Shown: positions 9,901 to 18,286 of the stretch, in pieces
How the letters are laid out: each line of letters begins with the position of its first letter
Position numbering within the stretch: the stretch's first letter is position 1
From: Marinoscillum sp040222955
Lineage (GTDB): Bacteria > Bacteroidota > Bacteroidia > Cytophagales > Cyclobacteriaceae
DNA length: 64,000 nucleotides
Direction of reading: 5' to 3'
NCBI RefSeq assembly: GCF_040222955.1
Contig: NZ_JAVKCA010000021.1
Span: 335,227 to 399,226, forward strand
Translations under genes and position numbers: made by a program
The notes under the pieces: model-generated
What the model saw: the letters and a program-made list of their open reading frames with translations, nothing else
What the model was told of the DNA's origin: nothing
The model's database searches: none

Positions 9901-12900
9901 TGATAAACTCGCTGCTCCAATAGAAGCCATGAAGCCATGAGAAATATCAGAAGAAGACAGTGTATAATCATCTAGTACAAAGGCTGGATCAGAAAAAGAA
10001 CCACCCAAATACAGGTTATCCTCGTCTACCACAGCCATTACACCCAAATTGGCCACTCCAGTAGTGGTAGTGGCGCTTTTGATCCAATCTACCTGACCTT
10101 CACTGGTATACTTAAGGATGTATACATCCTGGTTCCCAACCAAAGGATACTTAGTGTTCTCAATATAAAGATCACCGCGTTGATCAGAGATGACATAGAT
10201 ATTTCCTTCCTCGTCGGTTTCCAATTCATTGTAACCAAATCCATACTCCTTTTCCATAATGCCTTTTGCCCAATTGACTGACCCATCAGGCGATAGCTGA
10301 AATAAGAACTTATTGTAATTGAAAGGACTGATCAGGGTATCTGAGCCAAAGCCATGCTTTTTTCCAAACCAGCCCTTGAGTACAGGGTTACCAACGGGGT
10401 CTATGGTGAGCGCTGTAGGCCAGCTGGAATAGTCTGTAGTAGGACTTCCAGAATAAGAATCCTGCCAGATACGTGTCCCACTGTTATCATACTTCACTAC
10501 GAGTACATTTCCATCGCCATCCTCCATGGGAAAAACAGCCCCATCCTCCATAGTGACTCCCGGGGACGTGGCCTCTGTGGCCAGGTAAATATTTCCTTGC
10601 TGATCTGCAGCGGTAATACATAAATACTCTATCTCCGATCCGCCAACCGTCCTCACAAAGACCCTGGATCCATCGGCATCATACTTCATCATGAAACAGT
10701 CTCCTGAACCTTGATTAGTCATGGTTTCTCCATTCACAATAAGAGATCCTGCCGTAAACACACCAGACAGCAACACCCCGTCTGATAGAATGGTCAGGTC
10801 ATCCAGGGTAATTTGTGCAGGAAACTCTTCAATCCACAAGAAACTACCCGAAGCAGAAAATTTTGCAATGAAATAATTATAAGGCCCTTCGGAAGAGGTA
10901 ATCACCGAATCCTGAATAATCAGATCATCCAATCCGCGCTGCCCGATGACATAATTTGCCCCGGACGATTGGTCGTGCACAAGCTTATCGCCAATACCTG
11001 AGCGGGCATCGGCACCTTTCAAGTGTGTGAGCCATAAGATGTTATAGTTGGCGTCCATCTTGGCCAAAAAAGCCCCATCTCCCGCGATGGTTTGTCCGAA
11101 AACCGTACCTTCAACACTTCCATAAACCAGTAGGTTTTCCTCTGCATCTACTTCCATTCCGGCAGTATTGCTCCTGGTAGCAGTCTCTCCAAAGGCATAG
11201 GCGTATGTCCATTCCGGGCCTTCCGTGAGTTCGTTTCCGGTACCCGAAATAGTCACATAGAATGGATCAGTAGTCAGGGTAAGATTCGGTACACTCTCAT
11301 TTTTGGCCTCCATAGTATAAATACCATTATGGTCCACCGATACGTTTGTGAGAACCAGGCTATCAGCCAGCGCATCCTCTATGATTGCTCCATTTTTGGA
11401 CCATTGGTAAGTGTTGCCTTCTCCGGCAATCGGGTAATAGATCATCAGATCCGATCCTCCTGCCACGATGGTATCGTATGCCGGCACCTCCAATTGCTGA
11501 GGGGAATATACAGTCACGACACCAACATTAGGCGCCAAATCCTCGAAGGTCAGCAGGTTATTAGAAACTGTAAAAATGGAAGGGCTGAGCGCTGAGAAGT
11601 CAGGTAATCCGGTAAGCAAATTGTTTTGAAGATGGAACTCATTCAACTGGGTAAGATTGGCCAATTCAGGAGGTACCTCGCCTTCCAATTGGTTAAACCT
11701 GACACTGAATACATCCAGGTTGATGAGGGCTCCTAATTCAGGTGGAATGGTACCGGTTAGCTCATTCGTTCTTAGAGTTAAAAAGGTCAGATTGGTCAAG
11801 TTCCCCAGTTCAGGAGGGATCGTTCCTCCCAATGGATTATGGGATAATATTAAGTCAGTCAGTGAGGTCATTTCGCCGAGTTCAGGAGGAATGCCTTCTG
11901 ACAATTGGTTACTGAAAAGACTGAGGTAGTTGAGGCTGGTGAGTTCCGTTAGCGCCAAGGGGATTGGTCCAGAAAATTGATTCAAACCCAGATCTAAATA
12001 AACAAGTCCTGTAAGAGCACCCAGCTCCTCTGGTATCAATCCGGTATGCCCATTTCCCACCAGACTCAACTCCTGCAAACTGGGGATCTGGGTAATCTCC
12101 AGAGGAAAGTCAACACCCATTTCCATGTTTTGGATTCTCAACACACGCAAACTGGTGTTGTCAGGGCCGAACGGCAACGGTCCAGACAGGGAAGAACCAT
12201 CCAGCCAGAAAAAGTCAAGCACACTATTTTTCCCGAGTGTATCGGGCAGTGTGATTTCCAGCTCCGAGTTGCCTACTAACCTCACGTCGTAGAGATTAGG
12301 CAGGCTCCATAAACCCTCAGGTATGGATGTCACCAGAGAATTGGCCATGTTAAAACTCCACATATTGCTTAATTCCCCTAAAGACGCAGGCAAAGAGCTG
12401 ATTGGATTGGTTAACCCGAGCACCTCAAGATTGACGAGGTTACCTATGCTCTCCGGTACTGCTCCAGAAATGTTATTATTGTTCAAATTGAGATGTTGCA
12501 GCTGATCCAAATTACCCACCTCATCCGGAAGACTTCCTCCCAGATTGTTTCCCGATAGTTGCAGCTCAGTAACGCGCCCTGACTCTGTTTGTACTCCATA
12601 CCATATTTCCACCGGACCAGACAACCAATGGTCATTGTGGTGCCAGTTCGGACCGTCGGTGGCATTGTAGAATGCCACCAGCGCAAGGGAATCGCTTGCA
12701 TTAGTGGTTGAAAACGTTTCCGAAGTAACAGTCCACTCAAAACCATTACTTGACCATTGATCTGCCCACTCTATCCAAACAGTATCTTCATCGGTGAGGA
12801 TAAGTTGTACCTCGGATTCAGGATAAGTGGGGTAGTCAACGTCATCATGCTCAGCAATGATTTCGCCACCACATGATGAGTAGGCCCGAAGATAGGTATC

Positions 12901-14175
12901 CATTCCTGAGCCAAGAGATGAGATGGTCACCTTCTCGAACGGAACAGAAGGTGAATAGTAAAACCAACGCGGCGCTGAGACGGTGGAGTTGGTACCCAAC
13001 ACCGCTTCAATCGCATTCTCACAACTGTCCCCTGTGGGGCCGACAGAAAGGTTGATCGGCTGACTATTGAGTGTGAGGCCAGGGAATGACGTATTGGTCA
13101 CATACAAAATGTACTCACCACCATCAGCTACCTGTAGATTAGTGAGAGCAAGGGTAGATTCAGTCGCCCCTGAAACAACCACCCCATCCTTTTCCCAGTA
13201 GTAAGAATCATTAACCCCGGCCCCCGGAAGGGGGGCATTGAGCAATGTATCTGCTCCAATCTCAACGTGTGGGTTCTGTGGGCTGCCAAAAGACTTTTGC
13301 CCGGTATTTGAGGTGATGACTGATACATTAGGCTCCAGGTCCTCAAAGGTGAAGGAGTTATTGGAGACATTGAAAGTTGTCGCCAGGGGAGCTGAAATGG
13401 TCGGAAGCCCGCTGAAGGCATTACTGCTAATGTCGAAGAAAACCAGGCTCGATCCAATACCAGAAGGTATCGATCCCTCAAAATCATTTCCAAACAGTCC
13501 GAATTCCTCTACATTGATCCAGTTTGAAAAAGAAGAAGGGATGGTTCCAGACAGCAGGTTATTGCGCACATCAAATTTGACCATATCAAGGTTTCCAAGC
13601 ACTGTTGGAAGAGTCCCTGAGAGACTATTGTCCCCAATGTACAACAGATTCAATGCAGTCGCATTGGCCAATTCAGCCGGGACAGATCCTGTCAGTTGAT
13701 TATCAAATAGGGTTAAGCCCGTCAAGGCAGTCATGTTTCCCAATTCGCCGGGAATACCCCCTGATAAGCTATTTGCGCTTAGGTATAAGTATTGGACATT
13801 AGCCAGGTTACCCAGGGTGGTTGGGATGGTACCTGTCAGGCCGTTTTCCGCCAGGCTCAAAAAGGTGAGTTCTGCCAGATTTCCGATTTCTTCAGGAATC
13901 GAGCCCACCAGGTTATTGCCGTTATAGGAAAAAGTGCCATCGTCGGAAAGATCGAGAGACACCACATTACCCCCACCTACAGTCACACCATGCCAGGTTT
14001 CGACCGAGCCAGATAACCAGTTTGTATTATTGGTCCAGTTGGGCCCATCGGTACTGTTATAAAGGGCGACGAGAGCCAGGGAATCCCCGGCATTGGTTTG
14101 CGATTTCGCTTCTCTAATGCTCAGCAGGGCAATAGAGATGATGGTCATTTTCAGGATGTAAATAATTAGTTTCAT
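7000..14175 (-). CDS. Giant secreted LRR/Ig-like/propeller mosaic protein with T9SS sorting domain
   Basis: 2391 residues, the largest gene here. A signal peptide (about 1-25) is followed by five copies of a plant-type leucine-rich repeat module, each opening with a DSLAL.xxYxxxDGxNW..N..W motif (starts near residues 29, 495, 1425, 1655, 1862) and each ending in an Ig-like domain (YTWKKDG...TLTL type). The first module is followed by a PPC-like domain (about 385-490); the second by a beta-propeller-like block of about 400 residues (near 980-1390) with GNIYVISDQRGD-type repeats. A carboxypeptidase-regulatory-like region lies near 2070-2290. The C-terminus from about 2308 (LEIYPNPVEDVLTINYRK) is a T9SS type A sorting domain, so the protein should be exported through the outer membrane and attached to the surface or released. 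Likely roles are adhesion or ligand binding; no catalytic motif is seen. A short basic stretch near 2200 (RKVKRAGCSIRRFVRSGR) is out of character with the rest. Confidence 0.9.
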   Translation of the reverse strand: MKLIIYILKMTIISIALLSIREAKSQTNAGDSLALVALYNSTDGPNWTNNTNWLSGSVETWHGVTVGGGNVVSLDLSDDGTFSYNGNNLVGSIPEEIGNLAELTFLSLAENGLTGTIPTTLGNLANVQYLYLSANSLSGGIPGELGNMTALTGLTLFDNQLTGSVPAELANATALNLLYIGDNSLSGTLPTVLGNLDMVKFDVRNNLLSGTIPSSFSNWINVEEFGLFGNDFEGSIPSGIGSSLVFFDISSNAFSGLPTISAPLATTFNVSNNSFTFEDLEPNVSVITSNTGQKSFGSPQNPHVEIGADTLLNAPLPGAGVNDSYYWEKDGVVVSGATESTLALTNLQVADGGEYILYVTNTSFPGLTLNSQPINLSVGPTGDSCENAIEAVLGTNSTVSAPRWFYYSPSVPFEKVTISSLGSGMDTYLRAYSSCGGEIIAEHDDVDYPTYPESEVQLILTDEDTVWIEWADQWSSNGFEWTVTSETFSTTNASDSLALVAFYNATDGPNWHHNDHWLSGPVEIWYGVQTESGRVTELQLSGNNLGGSLPDEVGNLDQLQHLNLNNNNISGAVPESIGNLVNLEVLGLTNPISSLPASLGELSNMWSFNMANSLVTSIPEGLWSLPNLYDVRLVGNSELEITLPDTLGKNSVLDFFWLDGSSLSGPLPFGPDNTSLRVLRIQNMEMGVDFPLEITQIPSLQELSLVGNGHTGLIPEELGALTGLVYLDLGLNQFSGPIPLALTELTSLNYLSLFSNQLSEGIPPELGEMTSLTDLILSHNPLGGTIPPELGNLTNLTFLTLRTNELTGTIPPELGALINLDVFSVRFNQLEGEVPPELANLTQLNEFHLQNNLLTGLPDFSALSPSIFTVSNNLLTFEDLAPNVGVVTVYSPQQLEVPAYDTIVAGGSDLMIYYPIAGEGNTYQWSKNGAIIEDALADSLVLTNVSVDHNGIYTMEAKNESVPNLTLTTDPFYVTISGTGNELTEGPEWTYAYAFGETATRSNTAGMEVDAEENLLVYGSVEGTVFGQTIAGDGAFLAKMDANYNILWLTHLKGADARSGIGDKLVHDQSSGANYVIGQRGLDDLIIQDSVITSSEGPYNYFIAKFSASGSFLWIEEFPAQITLDDLTILSDGVLLSGVFTAGSLIVNGETMTNQGSGDCFMMKYDADGSRVFVRTVGGSEIEYLCITAADQQGNIYLATEATSPGVTMEDGAVFPMEDGDGNVLVVKYDNSGTRIWQDSYSGSPTTDYSSWPTALTIDPVGNPVLKGWFGKKHGFGSDTLISPFNYNKFLFQLSPDGSVNWAKGIMEKEYGFGYNELETDEEGNIYVISDQRGDLYIENTKYPLVGNQDVYILKYTSEGQVDWIKSATTTTGVANLGVMAVVDEDNLYLGGSFSDPAFVLDDYTLSSSDISHGFMASIGAASLSKDSVTLASIYQATDGDNWLNNENWLSGAVDAWYGVEVQNNKVIGLALAGNQLNGEIPAEIGQLTNLQAINFANNQLIDVHDSITTLPNLRELDLSGNELGQLPVGLETMSLDSLFVSHNQLDFGDLEALNGVLYHWSYAPQDSIGVGLDTVLSVGEDLILMADGGGTVDSYTWKKDGEVLVDQLTESLKLLNLTIGDKGVYTYEVNNSLLPDLTLYGREVRLVVSSLEDDSLALLQIYDALDGANWARSNNWRSGAPIAEWTDVTVKDSRVIAVDLSENNLSGDFPEISNGLVGADTLDISGNHIVSLPDLSGLASLRLLDASHNRLGFASLELNQELTNLLYIPQDSIGVRIDTLGQQGSEYLLTREVSGSANTYTWFKQSLSGGGVIELENSGPTLTINVNGFGDEGAYYAEVTSTVVTDITLVTEPIIFKVSSLERDSTALANMYAQMNGANWTGEAANWPNESSIHEWFGVTIENERVTELELPETGLTGALGRDILDVAGLVLVDLKDNRISALPDFSALKNLTSLDVTGNHLEFDDLEKNMDVSGIIYASQRPVGGSAQETIPQGEDYEVIISVGGTANSYQWTLTNHLGANPTADVTGTLVVSGITYETMGEYYLEVTSSLVPDLTLTSGVYEILASADLTFKALDLNGDPFVEGVGYALRVNAPGIPYDTFGIVNGAEAGFVFDDLLLGDYLISVEPEDLEEFLPTYYPGTDLWVEAEVFKLRNDSTEELNMGQIPPELPPLPDGGVVTGDVGTTLGDEEGGRVEARRKVKRAGCSIRRFVRSGRIDQDGTYVLIAYVQSDDEGRFTFTDLESGLYRFNVEYPGIPMDPNSFVEFEIGADGVERNTFVLAVTITENGIVVERTNVLGFRRKYFKDLEIYPNPVEDVLTINYRKLVSPNVVARLVDMNGNLLEELILKNGLEHQFQLQMNQLPAGVYLLNFVDRSSTKGHIVSYRIIKQ

Positions 14176-14457
14176 AAGGCGGTTGGTTTAGGCACACAAT
14201 TGGTTGGGATGAATGACTTATCCATCTTCCATATGATAATAAAATTACAACAGCCTCATAACCAGATCAATACCTATAAATCGGTAAATGCTTTTTAGAA
14301 TTTGCTAAGGCTCTTTCAAAGGTGACTCACCCATATCTTTCAGTCAATACGCTCAAGAGCGTATTTTTAGAAGGGAGAATTCCGGATGGAAACACTCAAG
14401 GATTACAAAAAAGGTAGTAGCTGAAACAGGTGATAACAGCCCGGAAATGGTAAAAGA
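14176..14457. other. Upstream region of the giant LRR gene
   Basis: This 282-bp gap separates the LuxR-type gene and the LRR gene, both on the minus strand. It holds a perfect dyad AATACGCTC-AA-GAGCGTATT (14346-14365), followed on the plus strand by TTT. The dyad could be a regulator site or a weak terminator. The minus strand also has CACCTTTG, one base off the -7 consensus, at about 14319-14326. The length suggests that the LRR gene has its own promoter. Confidence 0.4.
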
Positions 14458-15156
14458 TTACTCCCCAAAGAACATGTCGTAGATCAGGCAATCCTGCACA
14501 CGCTTGATTCCCAGTTTTTTCCAGATGGAATTTCTATGGGTACGGATGGTATCTTTGGATACTATCAGTTTTTCGGCGATTTCCTGATTGGTGTGCCCCC
14601 GCGCCACATACCCCAGCACCTCTTTTTCACGATAGGTCAGCGATTGGAACTTAAGATAGTTGGTAATGGAAACTGGCACCTCTCCCAAAAAATCCCGGAG
14701 GATTCGTCCGGTTCGACCCAACTCCGGTAGCCTGTGGTAGAGGCTGAAGTAGTGATCCTTATCCAGAAATTTTTTATAGGTTAAAAACCAGGCGTATTCT
14801 CTTTGGCTTGGTTTCCTGACATTCTGAAAATAGGTGATCACCTGATCTGCACACTCCTGGAACGGATGGCTTTTCAGGAAATGAGCAATGTATTTCAGAC
14901 TTTCGGGATGCACCAGTTTGGTGGAGTATGCATTATCCACCTTCAACAAAAAATACTGGTCCCGTTCAAAATAATCTGCAAAGGCCTTATTCAACATTCT
15001 GAAACTCCATCCATCCACATCATTGCTGGACACCATTAGTGGAAAGAAATCAATGACCTCCATGAACCGGTTCCGATCCGTGACGTACAGATCCTGCAAC
15101 TGGTGTACTTGAAGCCGGTTGTAGTGGAAAGACTCAGTTTCAGTGGTGTAGGCCAT
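14458..15156 (-). CDS. LuxR family transcriptional regulator
   Basis: 232 residues. The C-terminal 60 residues form a classic LuxR/GerE helix-turn-helix: LTYREKEVLGYVARGHTNQE, then IAEKLIVSKDTIRTHRNSIW and KKLGI. The N-terminal approximately 160 residues contain no receiver aspartate pattern or recognised sensor domain, and resemble the PAS-like N-termini of stand-alone Bacteroidota LuxR regulators. It precedes the giant LRR gene on the same strand and could control it, and it is divergent from the hydrolase gene. The signal sensed is unknown. Confidence 0.85.
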   Translation of the reverse strand: MAYTTETESFHYNRLQVHQLQDLYVTDRNRFMEVIDFFPLMVSSNDVDGWSFRMLNKAFADYFERDQYFLLKVDNAYSTKLVHPESLKYIAHFLKSHPFQECADQVITYFQNVRKPSQREYAWFLTYKKFLDKDHYFSLYHRLPELGRTGRILRDFLGEVPVSITNYLKFQSLTYREKEVLGYVARGHTNQEIAEKLIVSKDTIRTHRNSIWKKLGIKRVQDCLIYDMFFGE

Positions 15157-15245
15157 TCGGTCTAATTTTAGAGCGAAGTGATACTGAATTTCGGGGTTTA
15201 TATTGAATTTATTAAATTAACTCGGTTAGGCCAAAAATTCCGTAA

Positions 15246-16013
15246 ATGAATTTACACTTTGAAATCAAGAAAGGGTCAAGAGAAGGTACACTTGTCTTTC
15301 TGCATGGTAACTCCAGTTCATGCAAAGTATTCAATGATACCTTCGCCTCCAGTATTGATCATACGCTGATCCGGTTGGATTTTCCCGGGCACGGAGGATC
15401 CCCAAGAGATCCTCAAACCTACGACATCCACTCACTCAGATCAATAGTGATCGATTTCATCAAGGAGAAGGCCCATGAACCCTTCCTCCTCATCGGTAAC
15501 TCTCTCGGTGGTCATTTGGCCATAGAAATACTACCGGAGCTTCCTGACTGCAAGGGCCTGGTCATTTTTGGAACTCCACCTCTTAAGAAACCAATCAATG
15601 CGGAAGAAGCTTTTCTCCCCTGTGAGGCCCTGAACACCTATTTCAAAGCAGACTATTCAGAGGAAGAGCTGGACACGACCATGGCTGTAGCTACCTATGG
15701 CCCGAATGGCCGGGAGCTTCTCCGCGATGACTTTATCCAGACTGACCCCACCTTCCGATCGGCCTTTTACCACGGAGCCATGGTGGAGGGTCACCTGCTG
15801 GACGAAACCGCCATAGTGGCCAGTGACCCCAGACCTGTCTATGTCATCCAGGGTGTGCAGGACCCTACAGTGAATGTCAATTATATCCGCGGGCTTAAAG
15901 GGATCACTAAAATTTTTGAAATCAACAAGTGTGGCCATTATGCCAGTCTGGAAGAGCCTTATCAATTCAATTCTATTCTCAAAAAAATAAGCTCAGAGGT
16001 ATTTAAAGGATGA
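15246..16013 (+). CDS. Alpha/beta hydrolase
   Basis: 255 residues with the full alpha/beta hydrolase layout: oxyanion-hole motif FLHGNSSSCKVF (about 18-29), nucleophile elbow GNSLGG with Ser86, acid Asp206 in GVQDPTV, and His231 in CGHYASLEEP. No signal peptide is seen, so it is probably cytoplasmic. Families of this kind cleave esters, lactones or C-C bonds; nothing in the sequence identifies the substrate. It is divergent from the LuxR-type gene with an 89-bp spacer. It is upstream of blaI but separated from it by an operator-rich promoter, so it is likely an independent unit. Confidence 0.88.
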   Translation: MNLHFEIKKGSREGTLVFLHGNSSSCKVFNDTFASSIDHTLIRLDFPGHGGSPRDPQTYDIHSLRSIVIDFIKEKAHEPFLLIGNSLGGHLAIEILPELPDCKGLVIFGTPPLKKPINAEEAFLPCEALNTYFKADYSEEELDTTMAVATYGPNGRELLRDDFIQTDPTFRSAFYHGAMVEGHLLDETAIVASDPRPVYVIQGVQDPTVNVNYIRGLKGITKIFEINKCGHYASLEEPYQFNSILKKISSEVFKG

Positions 16014-16025
16014 AATGGAGAATTA

Positions 16026-16094
16026 ACTAAATAATTAGTTCAAACTCATTGCTTTTTTAAAACTAAAAATATAGTTTTGAACTATAATCTTAGT
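16026..16094. promoter_or_regulatory. Three BlaI-type operator dyads
   Basis: Three dyads of identical design, ACTA-N6-TAGT, stand upstream of the blaI-like gene at 16026-16039, 16062-16075 and 16081-16094. All three extend to AACTA-N6-TAGTT. Centre-to-centre spacings are 36 and 19 bp. The middle dyad overlaps the -7 element and the third sits between it and the ATG, ideal for repression. BlaI/MecI proteins bind short dyads of this type as dimers, so autoregulation is the natural reading. Confidence 0.75.
16049..16079 (+). promoter_or_regulatory. Promoter of the blaI-M56 operon
   Basis: TAGTTTTG at 16072-16079 matches the Bacteroidota -7 element TAnnTTTG exactly, and a TTG at 16049-16051 stands 20 bases upstream as a -33 element. 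The start of transcription would fall near 16086, inside the third operator dyad, giving a leader of about 20 bases. Confidence 0.6.
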
Positions 16095-16104
16095 TTGAAG
16101 TGAT

Positions 16105-16479
16105 ATGAAGGAACCCATCAAAGAACTTACCCGAGCCGAAGAAGAGATCATGCAGGTGCTCTGGCAGCTGGAATCTGGCTTTGTCAAAGAGATCATAGAA
16201 CACCTTCCAGAACCCAAACCCGCCTACAACACGGTTTCCACCATTGTGCGGATTTTGCAGCAAAAAGGGTTTGTTGGCCATGAGGCTCACGGCAAATCAC
16301 ATAAGTATGCCCCCCTTATTTCCAAGGACACCTATACCAAGACTTTCATGAAGGGTTTTGTGAAAAAGTATTTCAGTGGCTCCTATAAGCAGATGGTTTC
16401 ATTCTTCACAGAGGAGGAAAACCTGAGTGTGAGTGAACTGGAGCAACTCCTCAACCAACTCAAAAAGAAATCATCATGA
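16105..16479 (+). CDS. BlaI/MecI/CopY family repressor
   Basis: 124 residues, the usual size of BlaI/MecI repressors. The winged helix covers the first approximately 75 residues (LTRAEEEIMQVLWQLESGFV, then PKPAYNTVSTIVRILQQKGF), and the C-terminal helices provide dimerisation. In the known systems a partner membrane metalloprotease inactivates the repressor when a signal is sensed. The downstream M56 gene overlaps by 4 bp (ATGA), so translation is coupled. No beta-lactamase gene is nearby, so the signal is probably not an antibiotic. Three dyads in its upstream region are the expected binding sites. Confidence 0.92.
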   Translation: MKEPIKELTRAEEEIMQVLWQLESGFVKEIIEHLPEPKPAYNTVSTIVRILQQKGFVGHEAHGKSHKYAPLISKDTYTKTFMKGFVKKYFSGSYKQMVSFFTEEENLSVSELEQLLNQLKKKSS

Positions 16480-18227
16480 TCAATTACCTCATCGAACTTT
16501 TTGCCATCCACAGCATACTCATGGTGGGCTATCTTGTCTTTCTGCGTCAGGAGTCTGATTACAACAAGCTGCGGATTTACCTCCTGGGCGCTACCCTCCT
16601 TTCGATTGTCGTTCCGCTTTTGCATTTCCCCGCGGTAGTGGCCTTCCTTACGCCGAAGCAAGGCACACCGTCTGGAGAGGTGGTCACTTACCTGCTAAAC
16701 CCGGCAATGATCAACGCCAAATCCAATGCCGGCTACGATTTCTCCTTCATCATTTGGCTCTATGCCCTCATCAGCTTCTGGTTCTTATCTCAGGTGGTCA
16801 GAGGCGTCGCCTACCTCCTTCGTTTGAGAAATGTCAGCACACCAGAGTTGGTCAATGGGATATATGTTCGCAGGGCTGCCAACGTGCGCGGCAGTTTCAC
16901 TTTTTTCAACTGGATTTTTATGGATAAAAACATTTCCATGGATCAGGAAGAATTTACGCCAATGCTCAACCACGAATCTGCCCATGCCAAACTGGGGCAT
17001 AGCTACGACATCCTGTTCTTCCAGCTCTTCAGGGCCTGCTTCTGGTGGTTGCCCAGTGCCTGGTGGATTCAAAATGAAATTAAAAAAATACATGAGTACC
17101 AGGCCGATGCCTATGCATTAAAGTCATACAGCATGGACCAGTACTCATCTATACTGATCAGTTCTATTCTAAAATCCAATGGTTTGAGCCTGGCCAGCTC
17201 CTTCCATGATGGTTTAATCTTAAAACGACTCAAAGCAATGAAACGTAAAGTAACACAACTCAAGCCCTGGAAAGTGGGCGCACTCACGGCCTTATGCGCC
17301 ATTCTCGCTATCGCCTTTGCCTGCAATGAACAACTGGATGGCGAAATCAAAAAGATGGGCGAGCAAAGCAATGCCATCTCCTTTGATCAGCTACCTCCGG
17401 GTATGCAGACGGATCTGGGGCAAATGAAGGATCAGCTGGCTTTTATCAAACTGGAAGTGAGGGAAGGAGACCAGCTGTCTGATATTGAAGGACTTCAGGA
17501 TATCGATGAGGAACTCATTCATACCATGAATATTGACAAAGCCAACAATGTCATCTACATAGCCCTCATGAAAGATGGAGCCAATTTTGACTATGTAGCC
17601 GAGAAATCCAAGATGGAAGGTGAGGTCTTTACAATGGTAGAAAGCCAGCCCCGATATCCCGGCGGAATGACCAGTTTTTACAATTACCTGGGGCAAGAGA
17701 TGACCTATCCGGCTGAGGCCCGGGCAAAAGGCATAGAAGGGCGGGTGTATGTGCAGTTCATTGTGGAGCCAGATGGCACCATCTCAGAAGTCACCACGGT
17801 GAAAGGAATCGGAGGCGGGTGTGATGCCGAAGCAGAAAGAGTGATGACCAACTCTGCCGGATGGATCCCCGGTATGCAACGTGGTAAGAATGTACGCGTG
17901 CGCATGGTGCTGCCTGTCACCTTCAAGCTCAATAAAGACGAGTTAGCCAACGACGGAAATTCGAAAGGCATCATCGTTATCAATGAAGTGGAGAATGACA
18001 ATGACCGCATGAAAATCAGTGCAAACCTTCAGGAAGGTGTATGGATAGGCACTGTATATGACCCAAAAGGCAAGCCTCTGGCAGGTGTGAACATTGTAGA
18101 GAAGAATACCACCTCCGGCACAGTCTCTGACAGAGACGGAACTTTCAAATTAAAACTGATCAATCCTGCCAGTGAGGTAATACTCAGTTCAGTGGGATAT
18201 GAAAGTGTGAAACTTTCAGGAAACTAA
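16476..18227 (+). CDS. M56 (BlaR1-like) membrane metallopeptidase fused to TonB and carboxypeptidase-regulatory domains
   Basis: 583 residues. Membrane helices lie near 5-22, 35-55 and 90-115; the zinc protease motif HESAH is at 166-170 with a downstream HEYQADAYAL; a further helix is at about 268-285 (KVGALTALCAILAIAFA). The periplasmic part contains a TonB C-terminal domain (about 390-485: YPAEARAKGIEGRVYVQFIV, then CDAEAERVMTNSAGWIPG) and ends with a carboxypeptidase-D-regulatory-like beta sandwich (about 515-583). BlaR1-type proteins cut their BlaI partner on signal. The TonB domain suggests that it senses or contacts an outer-membrane TonB-dependent receptor. It is coupled to blaI and ends at a strong terminator. 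Confidence 0.88.
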   Translation: MINYLIELFAIHSILMVGYLVFLRQESDYNKLRIYLLGATLLSIVVPLLHFPAVVAFLTPKQGTPSGEVVTYLLNPAMINAKSNAGYDFSFIIWLYALISFWFLSQVVRGVAYLLRLRNVSTPELVNGIYVRRAANVRGSFTFFNWIFMDKNISMDQEEFTPMLNHESAHAKLGHSYDILFFQLFRACFWWLPSAWWIQNEIKKIHEYQADAYALKSYSMDQYSSILISSILKSNGLSLASSFHDGLILKRLKAMKRKVTQLKPWKVGALTALCAILAIAFACNEQLDGEIKKMGEQSNAISFDQLPPGMQTDLGQMKDQLAFIKLEVREGDQLSDIEGLQDIDEELIHTMNIDKANNVIYIALMKDGANFDYVAEKSKMEGEVFTMVESQPRYPGGMTSFYNYLGQEMTYPAEARAKGIEGRVYVQFIVEPDGTISEVTTVKGIGGGCDAEAERVMTNSAGWIPGMQRGKNVRVRMVLPVTFKLNKDELANDGNSKGIIVINEVENDNDRMKISANLQEGVWIGTVYDPKGKPLAGVNIVEKNTTSGTVSDRDGTFKLKLINPASEVILSSVGYESVKLSGN

Positions 18228-18243
18228 GAACAAGCACCATAAA

Positions 18244-18283
18244 AATCCAGGGTGGTCGCTGACCACCCTGGATTGTTTTTTTT
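18244..18283. terminator. Strong bidirectional terminator
   Basis: A 14-bp perfect stem (18244-18257 with 18261-18274) and a GCT loop lie between the convergent M56 and ExbB-like genes. The plus strand continues with a T run (18276-18283), and the minus strand exits into TTTTT, so both transcripts can end here. Confidence 0.9.
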
Positions 18284-18286
18284 AAA

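Noticed and set aside
16105..18227. Beta-lactam resistance locus
   Set aside because: BlaI and M56 are present, but there is no beta-lactamase or penicillin-sensor domain; the TonB domain points to another signal.
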